Part shown: piece by piece, positions 35,320-45,174 of the stretch
Position numbering within the stretch: position 1 is the first letter of the stretch
Layout: each line of letters begins with the position of its first letter
Source: Planctomycetota bacterium
GTDB taxonomy: Bacteria > Planctomycetota > Planctomycetia > Pirellulales > Pirellulaceae
Length of the DNA stretch: 64,000 bases
Direction of reading: 5' to 3'
NCBI GenBank assembly: GCA_016872725.1
Contig: VGZC01000006.1
Location: 1 to 64,000, forward strand
Position numbers and translations under genes: made by a program
The notes under the pieces: generated by a model
The model's database searches: none
The model's input: the letters and a program-made list of their open reading frames with translations, nothing else
Told to the model about the DNA's origin: nothing

Positions 35320-36120
35320 CTAGAACGAGTGTCCCGGATTGGGACCATGACAGGTTGTTGTCAGCACCTCGGGTCCGTACTCGGTCATCAGGATCGTATG
35401 CTCGAATTGGGCGGACAGCTTTCCGTCGCGGGTGCGGACGGTCCAGCCGTCGGCGACGTCGAGCACGGTGAAGCGCGAGCCGACGTTGATCATCGGCTCG
35501 ATGGTGAAGCACGTCCCCGGCAACAGGCGTTCCTGCCTTCCTTCGTGGTTCGGGAAATGGAAGATCGACGGATCCTGGTGGAACTGCCGACCGAGTCCAT
35601 GCCCGACGTATTCCCGCACGACGCTGAATCCGCGCCGCGTGGCCTCCGAGAGGATCGTCTCGCCGATGTCGGCGACACGGCATCCGGGCCGGATCGCGCC
35701 GATCGCGAGATGGAGACAGTCGAACGCGCACTGGACGACGGCGCGCGCCTCGCGCGACACTTCGCCGACGAAAAGAGTCTCCGATTGGTCTCCGTGCCAC
35801 CCATCGACGACCGACGTGATGTCGACGTTGACGATGTCGCCGTACCTGAGCGCGTATTTGCCAGGGATCCCATGGCAAATCACGTCATTGACGCTCGTGC
35901 AGCAACTGTGCCGGTACCCCATGTAGTTCAGCGTGGCCGGCCGGTGCTTGTGCGCCAGCGTGTAGTCATGGACCAGCCGATCGATTTCCAGCGTCGTAAC
36001 GCCTTCCTTGACGAACGGGCGGATGTAGTCCATCAGCTGGCCGTTGAACCGGCCGGCCGCGCGCATGGCGTCGCGTTCGAGTTCGGATAGCTGTAGCGAC
36101 TTCTTGTTCTTCTGCAGCAT
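35320..36120 (-). CDS. map: Methionine aminopeptidase type I
   Basis: 266 aa from the Met at 36120; a longer frame upstream adds only low-complexity sequence. It removes the N-terminal Met from nascent proteins using two metal ions. Ligands are visible in order: Asp in NVDITSVVDGWHGDQSETL, a second Asp in the same segment, His in EYVGHGLGRQFHQDP, Glu in CFTIEPMIN and Glu in QFEHTILMT. The segment NYMGYRHSCCTSVNDVICHG is the typical substrate pocket with the conserved His. Its neighbour on the other strand is leuS, with 246 bases between. The gene is an essential housekeeping enzyme and planctomycetes often carry several copies. Confidence 0.95.
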   Translation of the reverse strand: MLQKNKKSLQLSELERDAMRAAGRFNGQLMDYIRPFVKEGVTTLEIDRLVHDYTLAHKHRPATLNYMGYRHSCCTSVNDVICHGIPGKYALRYGDIVNVDITSVVDGWHGDQSETLFVGEVSREARAVVQCAFDCLHLAIGAIRPGCRVADIGETILSEATRRGFSVVREYVGHGLGRQFHQDPSIFHFPNHEGRQERLLPGTCFTIEPMINVGSRFTVLDVADGWTVRTRDGKLSAQFEHTILMTEYGPEVLTTTCHGPNPGHSF

Positions 36121-36250
36121 GATCGACCGGCATCCGCGGGAGGGGATGCCCTGTGGCGATTCCGGGAGGCGATGCCCGCATCGGTCGTTCGTCGCGACGC
36201 GCACGTAGTGTACCACGCGCGCGGCGGCGGCAGTAGTCACGCGGCATCAA

Positions 36251-36279
36251 TTGTCAAGGAAGCCGCACCGCGTTAGAAT
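36251..36279 (+). promoter_or_regulatory. Sigma70-like promoter for leuS
   Basis: TTGTCA (36251-36256) and TAGAAT (36274-36279) are separated by exactly 17 bases, each one base from consensus. Transcription would begin near 36286, giving a leader of about 80 bases before the leuS ATG. The complementary strand carries TTGACA at 36257-36252, pointing towards map, but no fitting -10 follows it. Confidence 0.7.
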
Positions 36280-36366
36280 CGCGGCTCGACGTTCGGATTT
36301 CGCCGTGATTTAAGTCACTCCAAGACAACCACTTACCCTTTGGCTCGGCGCGCCCGCCGCATCACC

Positions 36367-39210
36367 ATGCCCCGTTACAACCCCGCGGATATCGAACCGA
36401 AGTGGCAGGCTTTCTGGGAAACCAAACGCACGTTCGCCGCTCCCGATCGGCCCGCGGCTCGGAAACGCTACATCCTGGACATGTTTCCCTACCCGAGCGG
36501 CGACGGACTGCATGTCGGTCATCCCGAAGGCTACACGGCGACCGACATCGTGGCGCGGTTCGAGCGGATGCGGGGCACGAGCGTCCTGCACCCGATGGGA
36601 TTCGACGCGTTCGGCCTGCCCGCCGAGGAGCACGCGATCCGGACCAATACGCCGCCGCGCGAGTCGACCGAGCGCAACATCGCCAACTTCCGCCGCCAGC
36701 TCAAGATGCTCGGCTTCAGCTACGACTGGGACCGCGAGTTGGCGACGACCGACGTCGACTATTTCCGATGGACCCAGTGGATCTTCCTGGTTCTCTTCGA
36801 TACGTGGTTTGACGCGTCGGCCGAGCGCGGGCGACCGATCGACGCGTTGCCGATCCCCGATGATGTCGCGCGGCGAGGCGACGCGGCCGTTCGCCGCTAT
36901 CAGGACGAACATCGGCTCGCTTTCCGGGCCGATGCCCTTGTGAATTGGTGCCCGGCGCTCGGCACCGTCCTGGCGAATGAGGAGGTGATCGACGGGCGGA
37001 GTGAACGGGGCGGGCATCCCGTCGAGCGGATCCCATTGCGGCAGTGGATGCTGCGGATCACCGCGTACGCGGACCGGCTGGAACGCGACCTGGACCAGGT
37101 GGACTGGCCCGAGGGCGTCAAGAAGCTGCAGCGCGAGTGGATCGGACGGAGCGTCGGCGCGGAAGTGGACTTCTTCGCGGGAACGCGCGACGCGTTCGGC
37201 GCGTGGCAAGCCGAGCGGTCCGTTTCGGGCTTCGCAAGGCGACCCGACGACCGCGTGCTCCGCGTCTACACGACGCGGCCCGATACGCTCTTCGGCGCCA
37301 CCTACATGGTGATCGCGCCCGAGCATCCGTTCGTCGACCGGTTGACGACGGGCGCACAGCGGGAAACCGTGGACGCTTACCGGAAGGCCGTCGCGGCGAA
37401 GAGCGATCGCGAGCGGACCGAAGCGACGAGGGCGAAGACAGGCGTCTTCACCGGAGGTTTCGCGATCAACCCGGTCAACGGACGGCCGATCCCCGTATGG
37501 GTCGCGGACTACGTGTTGATCGGATATGGAACGGGCGCGATCATGGCCGTTCCGGCCCACGACACGCGGGACCACGAGTTCGCTCGACAATACGGCCTGC
37601 CGATCGAGACGGTCGTCGCGCCGATCGGTTCGTCCGATTCCGATTCCCCGCTCGCGACCGACGGCCCGTCGAACGCCTGTTTCGTCGGCGAGGGCCGTGT
37701 GGTCGGATCGGGTCCCTACGATGGGCTTGAGACCGACGCATGCAAACGGCGGATCACGGCCGACCTGGCCAAGGCCGGTTTGGGGCGTGAAGCGGTCAAC
37801 TACAAGTTGCGGGATTGGCTCTTCAGCCGGCAGCGGTTCTGGGGCGAACCGTTTCCGATCCTCCATGAACTGGATGAACAGGGACGCCCCAACGGCCTGC
37901 TGCGCGCCGTGCCGACCGAGTCCTTACCGGTCGACCTTCCCCGTTTGGATGACTACAAGCCGCACGGCCGCCCCGAGCCTCCCCTCGCTAAAGCGCCCGA
38001 CGCGTGGCTCTATCCGGTGATCGACGGCGCGCCGTACCGGCGCGAAACGAATACGATGCCCCAGTGGGCCGGCTCGTGCTGGTACTATCTGCGGTTCATC
38101 GATCCGAGGAACGGAACGTCGTTCGTCGACCGTGACAAGGAAAAGGCGTGGATGCCGGTCGACCTGTACGTGGGAGGCGCCGAGCATGCCGTACTGCACC
38201 TGCTCTACGCGCGGTTCTGGCACAAGGTCCTCTTCGACCGCGGACATGTCAGCACGCCCGAACCGTTCCAAAAGCTCGTGAATCAGGGCATGATCCTCGG
38301 CGAGATCGAGTATTCGGGATACCAGGAGGCCGACGGCGCGTGGGTGAGCCGCATCGAGGTCGAGATCGGCGAGGACCGCCGCCCCCGGCGGCGCGGCACG
38401 TCGATCGAAGTCCGCGAGGTGCGGCTTCGAGCGGATCAGGTCGAGAAACAGGGCGACGCGATCGTGCTGAGGGAAGCGCCGGATGTCCGGGTCTGGAGCC
38501 GCGCCGAGAAGATGTCGAAGAGCCGCGGAAACGTCGTCAATCCCGATCGGATCGTGCGCGACTACGGCGCCGACTCGCTGAGGCTCTACGAGATGTTCAT
38601 GGGGCCGCTCGAAGCGACCAAGCCGTGGAGCATGGACGGCGTGAACGGCGTGCGCGGTTTCCTCGACCGCGCCTGGCGCATGATCATCGACGACCGGGCC
38701 GAAACCGTCGTACTCCATCCGTCGGTGGTGGACGAGCGGCCGTCCGACGAGCAGGCGAAACGCCTGCATCGCACGATCAAGGCCGTGACGCTCGACACGG
38801 AGGCGATGGACTTCAACACGGCGATCGCCCGGATGATGGAGTTCGTCAACGGGTTCACTCGGGACACGGTGCGTCCTCGACAGGCCATGGAGTCGTTCGT
38901 GCTTCTGATCGCGCCCTACGCTCCGCATTTCGCCGAGGAACTCTGGCAGGCGCTGGGACACGCCGATACACTGGCGTACGAACCCTGGCCGACGTACGAC
39001 GAGGCGTTGACGCGCGACGCGACGATCGAAGTTCCCGTGCAGGTGAACGGAAAAGTCCGCGGGAAGATCGAAGTCGCGGCGGGCGCGCCGAGCGACGCGC
39101 TCGAACGATCCGCTCGAACGCACGAACGGGTCGCGGAATGGATCGGCGGGAATACGATCGTCAAGGTTATCGTCGTCCCCGGCCGGCTTGTCAATTTTGT
39201 CGTAAAGTGA
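36367..39210 (+). CDS. leuS: Leucyl-tRNA synthetase
   Basis: 947 aa from the Met at 36367 ([14 protein letters not shown]), the normal LeuRS start; the Met at 36340 adds nine basic residues. It charges tRNA-Leu. Class I hallmarks: the HIGH-type box in [18 protein letters not shown], the [14 protein letters not shown] Zn-like region, the editing domain ([39 protein letters not shown]) and [13 protein letters not shown]. Two insertions relative to common bacterial LeuRS are visible: about 35 residues after the TQWIFLVLF segment ([18 protein letters not shown]) and an extended loop rich in Arg/Glu before KMSKS ([18 protein letters not shown]). These are in-frame and between core elements, so the enzyme should be active. 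A clear promoter lies 80 bases upstream. Confidence 0.97.
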   Translation: MPRYNPADIEPKWQAFWETKRTFAAPDRPAARKRYILDMFPYPSGDGLHVGHPEGYTATDIVARFERMRGTSVLHPMGFDAFGLPAEEHAIRTNTPPRESTERNIANFRRQLKMLGFSYDWDRELATTDVDYFRWTQWIFLVLFDTWFDASAERGRPIDALPIPDDVARRGDAAVRRYQDEHRLAFRADALVNWCPALGTVLANEEVIDGRSERGGHPVERIPLRQWMLRITAYADRLERDLDQVDWPEGVKKLQREWIGRSVGAEVDFFAGTRDAFGAWQAERSVSGFARRPDDRVLRVYTTRPDTLFGATYMVIAPEHPFVDRLTTGAQRETVDAYRKAVAAKSDRERTEATRAKTGVFTGGFAINPVNGRPIPVWVADYVLIGYGTGAIMAVPAHDTRDHEFARQYGLPIETVVAPIGSSDSDSPLATDGPSNACFVGEGRVVGSGPYDGLETDACKRRITADLAKAGLGREAVNYKLRDWLFSRQRFWGEPFPILHELDEQGRPNGLLRAVPTESLPVDLPRLDDYKPHGRPEPPLAKAPDAWLYPVIDGAPYRRETNTMPQWAGSCWYYLRFIDPRNGTSFVDRDKEKAWMPVDLYVGGAEHAVLHLLYARFWHKVLFDRGHVSTPEPFQKLVNQGMILGEIEYSGYQEADGAWVSRIEVEIGEDRRPRRRGTSIEVREVRLRADQVEKQGDAIVLREAPDVRVWSRAEKMSKSRGNVVNPDRIVRDYGADSLRLYEMFMGPLEATKPWSMDGVNGVRGFLDRAWRMIIDDRAETVVLHPSVVDERPSDEQAKRLHRTIKAVTLDTEAMDFNTAIARMMEFVNGFTRDTVRPRQAMESFVLLIAPYAPHFAEELWQALGHADTLAYEPWPTYDEALTRDATIEVPVQVNGKVRGKIEVAAGAPSDALERSARTHERVAEWIGGNTIVKVIVVPGRLVNFVVK

Positions 39211-39298
39211 TTTCCGGGTCGTGACGCGGACTTCGTTCGATTCCCGTCGCGCGAACGCCCTCGGACGCCTCCCGCCGGAGGCCTATTCGGAACCGACC

Positions 39299-40615
39299 AT
39301 GCGCAACCTCGTGGCACTCGTATTGGGCGGCGGGCGCGGAACGCGCCTGTATCCGCTCACCAAGTACCGATCGAAACCGGCGGTGCCGCTCGCCGCCAAG
39401 TACCGGCTGATCGACATTCCCCTTTCGAATTGCCTCAACAGCGACATCAACCGGATCTATGTCTTGACGCAGTTCCTGTCGGTGAGCCTGCACCGGCATA
39501 TCCGGCATGCGTACCAATTCGACCCGTACCACGGCGGTTTCGTGGAGATCCTCGCCGCGCAGCAGACGATGGACGGAGGCACCGATTGGTACCAGGGCAC
39601 GGCGGACGCGGTGCGCAAACAGATGCGGTACCTGCAACAACCCGATGTGGAATACGTGCTGATCCTGTCGGGCGACCAGCTCTACCGCATGGACTACCGC
39701 GCCATGCTCGAAGCCCACCAGCGCGCGAAAGCCGACGTCACGATCGCCGCGATCCCCGTATCGCGCGATCAAGCCGGCGCGCTGGGTGTGATGCGATGCG
39801 ACGAGGCGGGCCGCGTCGTCGGTTTCCTCGAGAAGCCGAAGACGGACCGGGAAATCGACCTGGTCCGCACCGACCCGGCGTGGATCGACGCGCGGGGCGT
39901 GCCGAGCCGCGGGCGCGAGTGCCTCGCCAGCATGGGAATCTACATCTTCAACAAGGCGACGCTGATCGACGTGTTGGAAAAGACCGGCTACCAGGACTTC
40001 GGCAAGGAGGTCTTTCCCGCATCGATCCGAACGCGCCGCGTGCAGATGCACCTGTTCGACGACTATTGGGAGGACATCGGCACGATCCGGGCGTTTTTCG
40101 AGGCGAACCTGAGCCTCGCCGGAACGGGTGCCCCGTTTCCGCTCGCATCCGCCGAAGCGCCGGTCTACACGCGGACCCGATTCCTGCCTCCCACCCGCAT
40201 TGACGGGGCCTCGATCCGGGAGAGCCTGATCGCCGACGGTTGCCAGATCGGACGCGGTTCGATCATCGAGAACAGCGTAATCGGCGTGCGGTGCCGCATC
40301 GGCGAACGGGTCGTGATCCGCCATGCGATCCTCATGGGAACGGACGCGTACGAAAGCGCGGCGATGCGCGTCGAAGCCGGAAAACGGGGCGCGCCGCCGA
40401 TGGGGATCGGCGATGGAACGGTGATCGAGCACGCGATTGTCGACAAGAACTGCCGCATCGGCCGCGACGTTCGGCTGGTCAACGAGGACGGGATCGAGGA
40501 CAGTGACGACGCGGACGACTGCGTCGTGCGCGACGGCATCCCGGTCGTCGTCAAGGAGGCCTCCATTCGCACGGGATGGAGGCTGGCCGGCCGTCACGCG
40601 ACGGCCACCGCCTAG
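39299..40615 (+). CDS. glgC: Glucose-1-phosphate adenylyltransferase
   Basis: 438 aa from the Met at 39299; a longer frame from 39221 overlaps nothing but lacks homology. It makes ADP-glucose, the committed donor for glycogen synthesis. Features: nucleotide-binding GGGRGTRLYPLTKYRSKPAVP, RLIDIPLSNCLNSDI, the catalytic region LILSGDQLYRMDY, the glucose-1-P site GFLEKP, DYWEDIGTI, and a C-terminal left-handed beta-helix of hexapeptide repeats (SLIADGCQIGRGSIIENSV). The N-terminal region resembles the plant/cyanobacterial-like branch (NCLNSDINRIYVLTQFLS) rather than the E. coli type. It follows leuS by 88 bases on the same strand. Confidence 0.95.
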   Translation: MRNLVALVLGGGRGTRLYPLTKYRSKPAVPLAAKYRLIDIPLSNCLNSDINRIYVLTQFLSVSLHRHIRHAYQFDPYHGGFVEILAAQQTMDGGTDWYQGTADAVRKQMRYLQQPDVEYVLILSGDQLYRMDYRAMLEAHQRAKADVTIAAIPVSRDQAGALGVMRCDEAGRVVGFLEKPKTDREIDLVRTDPAWIDARGVPSRGRECLASMGIYIFNKATLIDVLEKTGYQDFGKEVFPASIRTRRVQMHLFDDYWEDIGTIRAFFEANLSLAGTGAPFPLASAEAPVYTRTRFLPPTRIDGASIRESLIADGCQIGRGSIIENSVIGVRCRIGERVVIRHAILMGTDAYESAAMRVEAGKRGAPPMGIGDGTVIEHAIVDKNCRIGRDVRLVNEDGIEDSDDADDCVVRDGIPVVVKEASIRTGWRLAGRHATATA

Positions 40616-40645
40616 CACGCCCGTTCGACGCCCCTTCGTGAAGGG

Positions 40646-40894
40646 ATGATCGCCGTGAAAGGTCCCTACGAACGACTGAAATACGACCTGCGACGCCTTT
40701 TTGAATGTCCCGCGTGCCACCGGCGCATGCGGACATCCGGCGCGGTGACGGCCCTGGTCTGCCGATGCGATGCGTCGCAATCGCCCGGCGGCGTTCCGAT
40801 GCGGCTCGTCGAGGACGGCGCGCGGCGCGTCGACGCGATCACCGTTCCCGCGCGCCCCGCCCTGTTCGGGCCGTCGACGCAGGTCGGTCCGTGA
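40646..40894 (+). CDS. Small zinc-ribbon-like protein
   Basis: 82 aa, 30 bases after glgC and probably co-transcribed. The only motif is a likely treble-clef or zinc-ribbon half: FECPACHRRM followed by LVCRCDA, i.e. C-x2-C then C-x-C about 17 residues on. The rest is basic and unremarkable (ERLKYDLRRL; GARRVDAITVPARP). AAGGG stands directly before the ATG, and a GTG at 40655 is another possible start. Function unknown; a DNA- or RNA-binding adaptor is conceivable from the metal site alone. Confidence 0.6.
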   Translation: MIAVKGPYERLKYDLRRLFECPACHRRMRTSGAVTALVCRCDASQSPGGVPMRLVEDGARRVDAITVPARPALFGPSTQVGP

Positions 40895-40960
40895 GCGAGG
40901 TCCGGCCACCGCGCGCGAATCGGTCCTGCTTGGTTCGTCCCGTCGCGCGCGCTCGGTCCG

Positions 40961-41302
40961 TCAATCGACGCACGATGCCGTCGGGCTCCCCATATACAGT
41001 TCGAGAATCTGACCCTGGACCTTGATGGCCCGAATCAACACCCAGATCTGGTCCGGCGTGAACCGCCGAGGCTCCGTGCGCGCCAGATCCTCAAGCTCCT
41101 CCATCATGGCCGCGTGCTGGTCCGTCGCCGCCTGCAGCCGCATGCCCGTCTCGCGCCACGCGCTCCGAAATGCCGAATCCTCTTCAAGAACCGACGGCTC
41201 GCCGACCGAATTGGCGAGCAACAGGCACAATCGGGCGACGTCCCTCAGTTCGGCCTCGGGACGAACCTGCTGGATCCGCGCCGCCAAGATTTGGCAGTTC
41301 AT
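40961..41302 (-). CDS. Conserved-looking hypothetical protein
   Basis: 113 aa with a good ribosome binding site (AGGAG, 8 bases upstream of the ATG). It is soluble and mostly helical: MNCQILAARIQQVRPEAELRDVARLC, then AFRSAWRETGMRLQAATDQHAAMMEELEDLART, then RRFTPDQIWVLIRAIKVQGQILELY in outline. No domain is recognised and no membrane segment is present. It stands alone on the minus strand between a glgC-linked gene and an acyl-carrier-like gene. Composition and codon pattern match its neighbours, so it is probably a real gene. Confidence 0.65.
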   Translation of the reverse strand: MNCQILAARIQQVRPEAELRDVARLCLLLANSVGEPSVLEEDSAFRSAWRETGMRLQAATDQHAAMMEELEDLARTEPRRFTPDQIWVLIRAIKVQGQILELYMGSPTASCVD

Positions 41303-41811
41303 GCGACGACTCCTGACATCGAATCGAAGGTATCAATCAGTGGTTGCGAACACGGAGCGTTCCGATCGGCCGAGAATGCGTTCCGAGCGTCGAGCCGCGG
41401 GCGGCGGCGGGAACGACGGAATCGGCATGCGGCCTGACGGAAACCCGCGCGAAGTCGGCGTCCTCGGCACAAGGCCTGGGCGCGAGCCGAAACAGCGTGA
41501 TGCGAATGCGATCGGGACGGGAGTTCGCCCTGGCGACCACCAAGGCATCACAAGACTAGCTCACGACCGGCCACGTGTCCAATCCTCGGCCCCGATCCGG
41601 CCAACAACGGCCGGCGCCGTCGGTGTCCGCCCGATCGGGCGACGCGTTTTTCCAGGCTCGGAATCGGCGTCATTGAGCGGGGGCCTTGATCGGCCGAAAT
41701 CGCATTGCCCCCACCTTCCTTTGGATGCGCGACCCGTTTAGCATGATGCCGGACGTACCGCTCGATCATCGATGTGCCGACACCCGTTTTCTCCCCTCCC
41801 TCGCCCAGAAC
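41303..41811. other. 509-base divergent intergenic region
   Basis: Lies between the hypothetical protein (minus) and the acyl-carrier-like gene (plus). It is high in GC like the flanks and carries no recognised gene, RNA, repeat or strong promoter. The open frames through it overlap each other and have no family features. Confidence 0.4.
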
Positions 41812-42072
41812 ATGGATGATGACATGGAGGACACGCGTCGAACGATCCTGGGGATCTTGGAAAGGAAGACGGGAAAGCCGGTGCGGCCCGAGGACACCTT
41901 TGCCACGCTCCAGATCGACTCGCTGTTGATGGCCGAACTGGCGTACGAAATCGAACAGGCATATGGAATCCATACGGGCGAGGGAATGCTCGACTGCGAA
42001 ACGGTTGAGGATCTCGCGCGGTACATCGGGCACGTGCGGCAGTCGAGTGCGGAAGCGCGCGGAACGCGATAG
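41812..42072 (+). CDS. Acyl carrier protein-like protein
   Basis: 86 aa (Met at 41812; 41824 is an alternative). The sequence follows the ACP pattern: helix 1 DTRRTILGILERKTG, then LQIDSLLMAELAYEIEQAYG, where Ser in the DSL motif is the expected phosphopantetheine attachment site, then helix 3 GEGMLDCETVEDLARYI. ACPs carry acyl or aminoacyl groups as thioesters. This copy is not near fatty-acid genes; about 9-11 kb away lie a condensation-like acyltransferase and a fragment of an acyl-CoA ligase, so it may belong to a secondary acylation system. A real partner cannot be named. Confidence 0.75.
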   Translation: MDDDMEDTRRTILGILERKTGKPVRPEDTFATLQIDSLLMAELAYEIEQAYGIHTGEGMLDCETVEDLARYIGHVRQSSAEARGTR

Positions 42073-42363
42073 CCGGTCTATTCGAACCTCGCGGAATCCC
42101 CTTTCTTCCCAAACCGCGAGGCTTGCCGGTATTCATCCCCTTGCCCGACCGGCCCAATGGGCGCCGCGCGGAGGAATTCGAGGAAATCACAGTCGGATCG
42201 ACTTCACTTTTCAAGCCGGCGGGCGTAGGGTTCAACAGGAATTCGCGCGCAGGCATCGCGCACGGACGGCACGGGGTGTTTCCAGGGAACCGGTTGAGCG
42301 GATCGCGCGGAATGTACGACGTCGACCTCGAACCCAGTGACTCGAACCCAGTGAGCCGACCTC

Positions 42364-43860
42364 ATGCGGATCTTCGCGATCGCGGCGAATCGCCGGCCTG
42401 TTTGTTTCCCTCGATGTCGATACGCGTTATCGGCGGTGATCGCGGGCGGCATCGCGCTGGCCGTGTCGTCCCCCTGTGAAGCGGGTCCGCTTTGGGACGC
42501 GCTGTTCGGACGGCGCAACAACTACTACTACCCGGTCGGCGCATACTATGTGCCTGTGACCTCGGTTCCCCCGACGTCGGTCCCGGTCATCGCCGGTTAC
42601 GCGCCATTCGTTCCGACGCAATCATCGGCTTATGATCCGTTGGTCGTCCACCGACCGTTCAACGGCGGGTCGGCGTGGTCGGGAGGCGTCGCACCCGCAG
42701 GCGTTTGGATCCCGGCGACCGGTTCGGCGCCGGCCGCCATCGCTCCATCCTCATTTCCGACCGCACCGATCACGGTCTACTCGTCGAACATGGCCTACGC
42801 CGGAGCATGGAACGCGCCCGCAGGGGCGGCGGCGGGACCGTGTGCGACCGGGATCTGCCCCGCGCCGCAGGCAGCCGGTCCATCGATACCGGCGGCCGTG
42901 GCGTATTGGCCGCGGACGGCATACCGTACGGTTTGGTATCGGGTTCCCGTGACCAGCTTCCGACCGACGACGGTGGTGAATCCGACCACGGGCTGCGCCG
43001 CGACGTCGCTGGCTCCCTGCACGACCTACGCATGGCAGGCGCGTCGCGTTCCGGCCCCATCGGGCGGTGGATTCCTTTCGCGACTCTTCCATGGATACCA
43101 CGCGTCCCCCCAACCGGTCGCCGCTCCGTGCGCCGTTCCTTCCGGCCAGGCATTCGGCGGCGTCTGCCCGGCGCCGACCGGATCCGCGGGGGTCGCTCCG
43201 ACCTATCCGGGCTACCTGGTTCCGCCGAGTTCGCCTTCGACGATTCCGGGGGCTCCGGTCATGCCGTCGGCGCCGGGTTCGAGCGTGCCGGCGGCTCGTT
43301 CGGGAGGCACAACGATTCGGGACCCGGCCGATATTCCTCCGAGCCTCGATCCGAACCGGTACTCGCCGCGAAGTGACGCGCCTCCGAGCGGCGCGCCGCC
43401 GTCCCCGGGGACACCGGCGATTCGGGACGATTCGGCGTTGGAAGGGAGCCGTCGGTCGCATGGTTCCCCATCGACGTCGGCTCCGGCCTCACCGGCGGTC
43501 GCGTCGGATGGCCTTGTTCGTGGGTCGCGCGATGACCGCTCGACCGAATCGCCGACGGGTCCGGACCCCGACACGCTCTTCAATCTCCAGCCTGTTCCCG
43601 ATCCGCGTTCGCTTCCGAACCTCGAAAGGCCGTTCCAGCCGCCTCGACTGCTGAATCCGCGCGACAAGACGACCTCGTCGCGCCCGGCGGCGGTCAACGA
43701 CTTGTCGCTCGCCTCGTGGCGCGAAGCGCGGGATCGAGGCACCGAATCGAGGACCGTTTCGGGAAGCGCGCCGCCTTCCGGCTCGGAGCGCCCCGCGCCC
43801 GCCCGCGAACTCGAATCGAAGCCCGACGATCGCGGATGGCGAACGCAGCGTCGGCCCTAG
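42364..43860 (+). CDS. Pro/Ser-rich exported surface protein
   Basis: 498 aa. A signal-like segment (ALSAVIAGGIALAVSSPCEA) ends near residue 40. The mature part starts with an aromatic stretch (RRNNYYYPVGAYYVPVTSVPP) and has several tyrosine/tryptophan-rich units (YWPRTAYRTVWYRVPVTSFRP). The second half is almost wholly Pro, Ser, Ala and charged residues (GAPPSPGTPAIRDDSALEG), i.e. intrinsically disordered. Such proteins are common in planctomycete cell envelopes. No enzymatic domain was recognised. The protein ends right next to a remnant HTH fragment on the other strand. Confidence 0.75.
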   Translation: MRIFAIAANRRPVCFPRCRYALSAVIAGGIALAVSSPCEAGPLWDALFGRRNNYYYPVGAYYVPVTSVPPTSVPVIAGYAPFVPTQSSAYDPLVVHRPFNGGSAWSGGVAPAGVWIPATGSAPAAIAPSSFPTAPITVYSSNMAYAGAWNAPAGAAAGPCATGICPAPQAAGPSIPAAVAYWPRTAYRTVWYRVPVTSFRPTTVVNPTTGCAATSLAPCTTYAWQARRVPAPSGGGFLSRLFHGYHASPQPVAAPCAVPSGQAFGGVCPAPTGSAGVAPTYPGYLVPPSSPSTIPGAPVMPSAPGSSVPAARSGGTTIRDPADIPPSLDPNRYSPRSDAPPSGAPPSPGTPAIRDDSALEGSRRSHGSPSTSAPASPAVASDGLVRGSRDDRSTESPTGPDPDTLFNLQPVPDPRSLPNLERPFQPPRLLNPRDKTTSSRPAAVNDLSLASWREARDRGTESRTVSGSAPPSGSERPAPARELESKPDDRGWRTQRRP

Positions 43861-43974
43861 TGCTTTGTCACCCAAGATCTGAGCGGCCTCGGCGACTCTA
43901 GCGTACTCGCTGAGCTTTTCCGTTTTTCGGTTCCAGCACAGAATCCTCGAAAGAACTCCGGTCAGGTCTATCAA
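43858..43974 (-). pseudogene. Truncated excisionase/MerR-like HTH remnant
   Basis: On the minus strand this piece reads RILCWNRKTEKLSEY followed by ARVAEAAQILG. The latter is the opening helix-turn-helix of MerR/excisionase-type DNA-binding proteins (usually VAEAAxxLGVSxxTxxxW). The homology breaks off immediately after QILG, within a few bases of the stop codon of the surface-protein gene. No promoter or complete frame is seen. It is probably the end of a decayed integrase/excisionase or toxin-antitoxin gene; the match is short, so this is tentative. Confidence 0.3.
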
Positions 43975-44121
43975 AGTCGATGGGCGCTAAACAGTGCCCG
44001 AGAGAGCGGCATCGCATTCTTCCTCGACATGTCTTCCTCGCGACGCTGTCCGATCGCGGGGAGTCCAGGATTGCCGCGTGGGGGCCTTTTCAGGAAACGC
44101 GCGGGTCCGCACACTGGAGGT

Positions 44122-45123
44122 ATGCCTGCGAATCTCACCCCGCAATACCATAAGGCCGAAGAGGACTATCGCCGGGCGTCGACTCCCGACGAGGAGCTGC
44201 GGTGTTTGGAGGCCATGCTCCGCGAGTTGCCCAAGCACAAGGGCACCGACAAACTGCAGGCCGAACTCAAACAGAAGATCAGCCGTGCCCGCAAGGAGGC
44301 CGAGCAGCAGGGCAAGAAGGGGCCCGCCCGGGGCGCGGGTGCCGGACACCGAATCCCCCACCAAGGCGCCGGCCGCGCGGTTCTGATCGGCGGGCCGAAC
44401 TCGGGAAAAAGCGCCTTGTTGGCCGCGATGACCCGCGCGACGCCCGAAATCGCCGCCTATCCGTTCACGACGCGCGAACCGCTCCCCGGCATGATGCCCT
44501 GGGAGGATGTCATGGTCCAGTTGATCGATACGCCGCCGATCACCGGCGATGTCCTCGACCCCTCCATCCAAGGCCTGATCCGGGGCGCCGATCTCGTTCT
44601 GTTCGTTGTCGATGTCGGGAACGACGAAGGCATCGACGCCGCGCAGGAAGTCGTCGAACGGCTTGGAGGCACGAAGACCCGATTGGCCCGCGATAGTTAT
44701 CTCGACGAGGACGATGTCGGCCTGTCCTACACGCGGGCCCTGCTCGTGCTCAACAAGGTCGATCTTTCGGGTTCCGACGAACGGGACGTTCTGCTTCGCG
44801 AGTTCTGCCCGATCGACCTGGACGCGCTGCGTGTTTCAGCGGCCTCCCAACAGGGGCTCGAATCGCTCCGCGAGACCATCTACCGGGCGCTCGACGTTGT
44901 CCGCGTCTATACGAAACTGCCTTCGAAAAAGGAACCCGACTTCGATCGGCCGTTCACCGTCCGGCGAGGTGGAACGCTGCTTCAAGTCGCGGAGTTGGTT
45001 CATCGCGATCTGGCCCGCGATCTCAAGTTCGCCCGAGTCTGGGGCAAGAACGTCCATGACGGGACCATCGTCAAAGGGGACTATGTGGTCCACGATCGGG
45101 ATGTGGTCGAACTACACGCGTGA
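44122..45123 (+). CDS. OBG/DRG-like GTPase with TGS domain
   Basis: 333 aa from the Met at 44122 (GGAGG lies very close upstream, an unusual 1-base spacing; longer frames lack support). N-terminal ~80 residues are a charged helical region rich in Lys/Glu (LRCLEAMLRELPKHKGTDK). G-domain motifs: P-loop GGPNSGKSAL, switch-I-like YPFTTREPLPGMM, G3 DTPPI, G4 NKVD, G5 SAAS. The last ~65 residues form a TGS domain (FTVRRGGTLLQVAELVHRDLARDLKFARVWG), which links this family to ribosome binding, as in DRG/Rbg GTPases. Probably a ribosome-associated regulator. Its neighbour polX starts 51 bases later, so the two may be co-transcribed. Confidence 0.88.
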   Translation: MPANLTPQYHKAEEDYRRASTPDEELRCLEAMLRELPKHKGTDKLQAELKQKISRARKEAEQQGKKGPARGAGAGHRIPHQGAGRAVLIGGPNSGKSALLAAMTRATPEIAAYPFTTREPLPGMMPWEDVMVQLIDTPPITGDVLDPSIQGLIRGADLVLFVVDVGNDEGIDAAQEVVERLGGTKTRLARDSYLDEDDVGLSYTRALLVLNKVDLSGSDERDVLLREFCPIDLDALRVSAASQQGLESLRETIYRALDVVRVYTKLPSKKEPDFDRPFTVRRGGTLLQVAELVHRDLARDLKFARVWGKNVHDGTIVKGDYVVHDRDVVELHA

Positions 45124-45174
45124 GAGGCTCGCATCGCGTCCGCCGAGCGCGGCGCGCCGAATGGACGGAACTCC

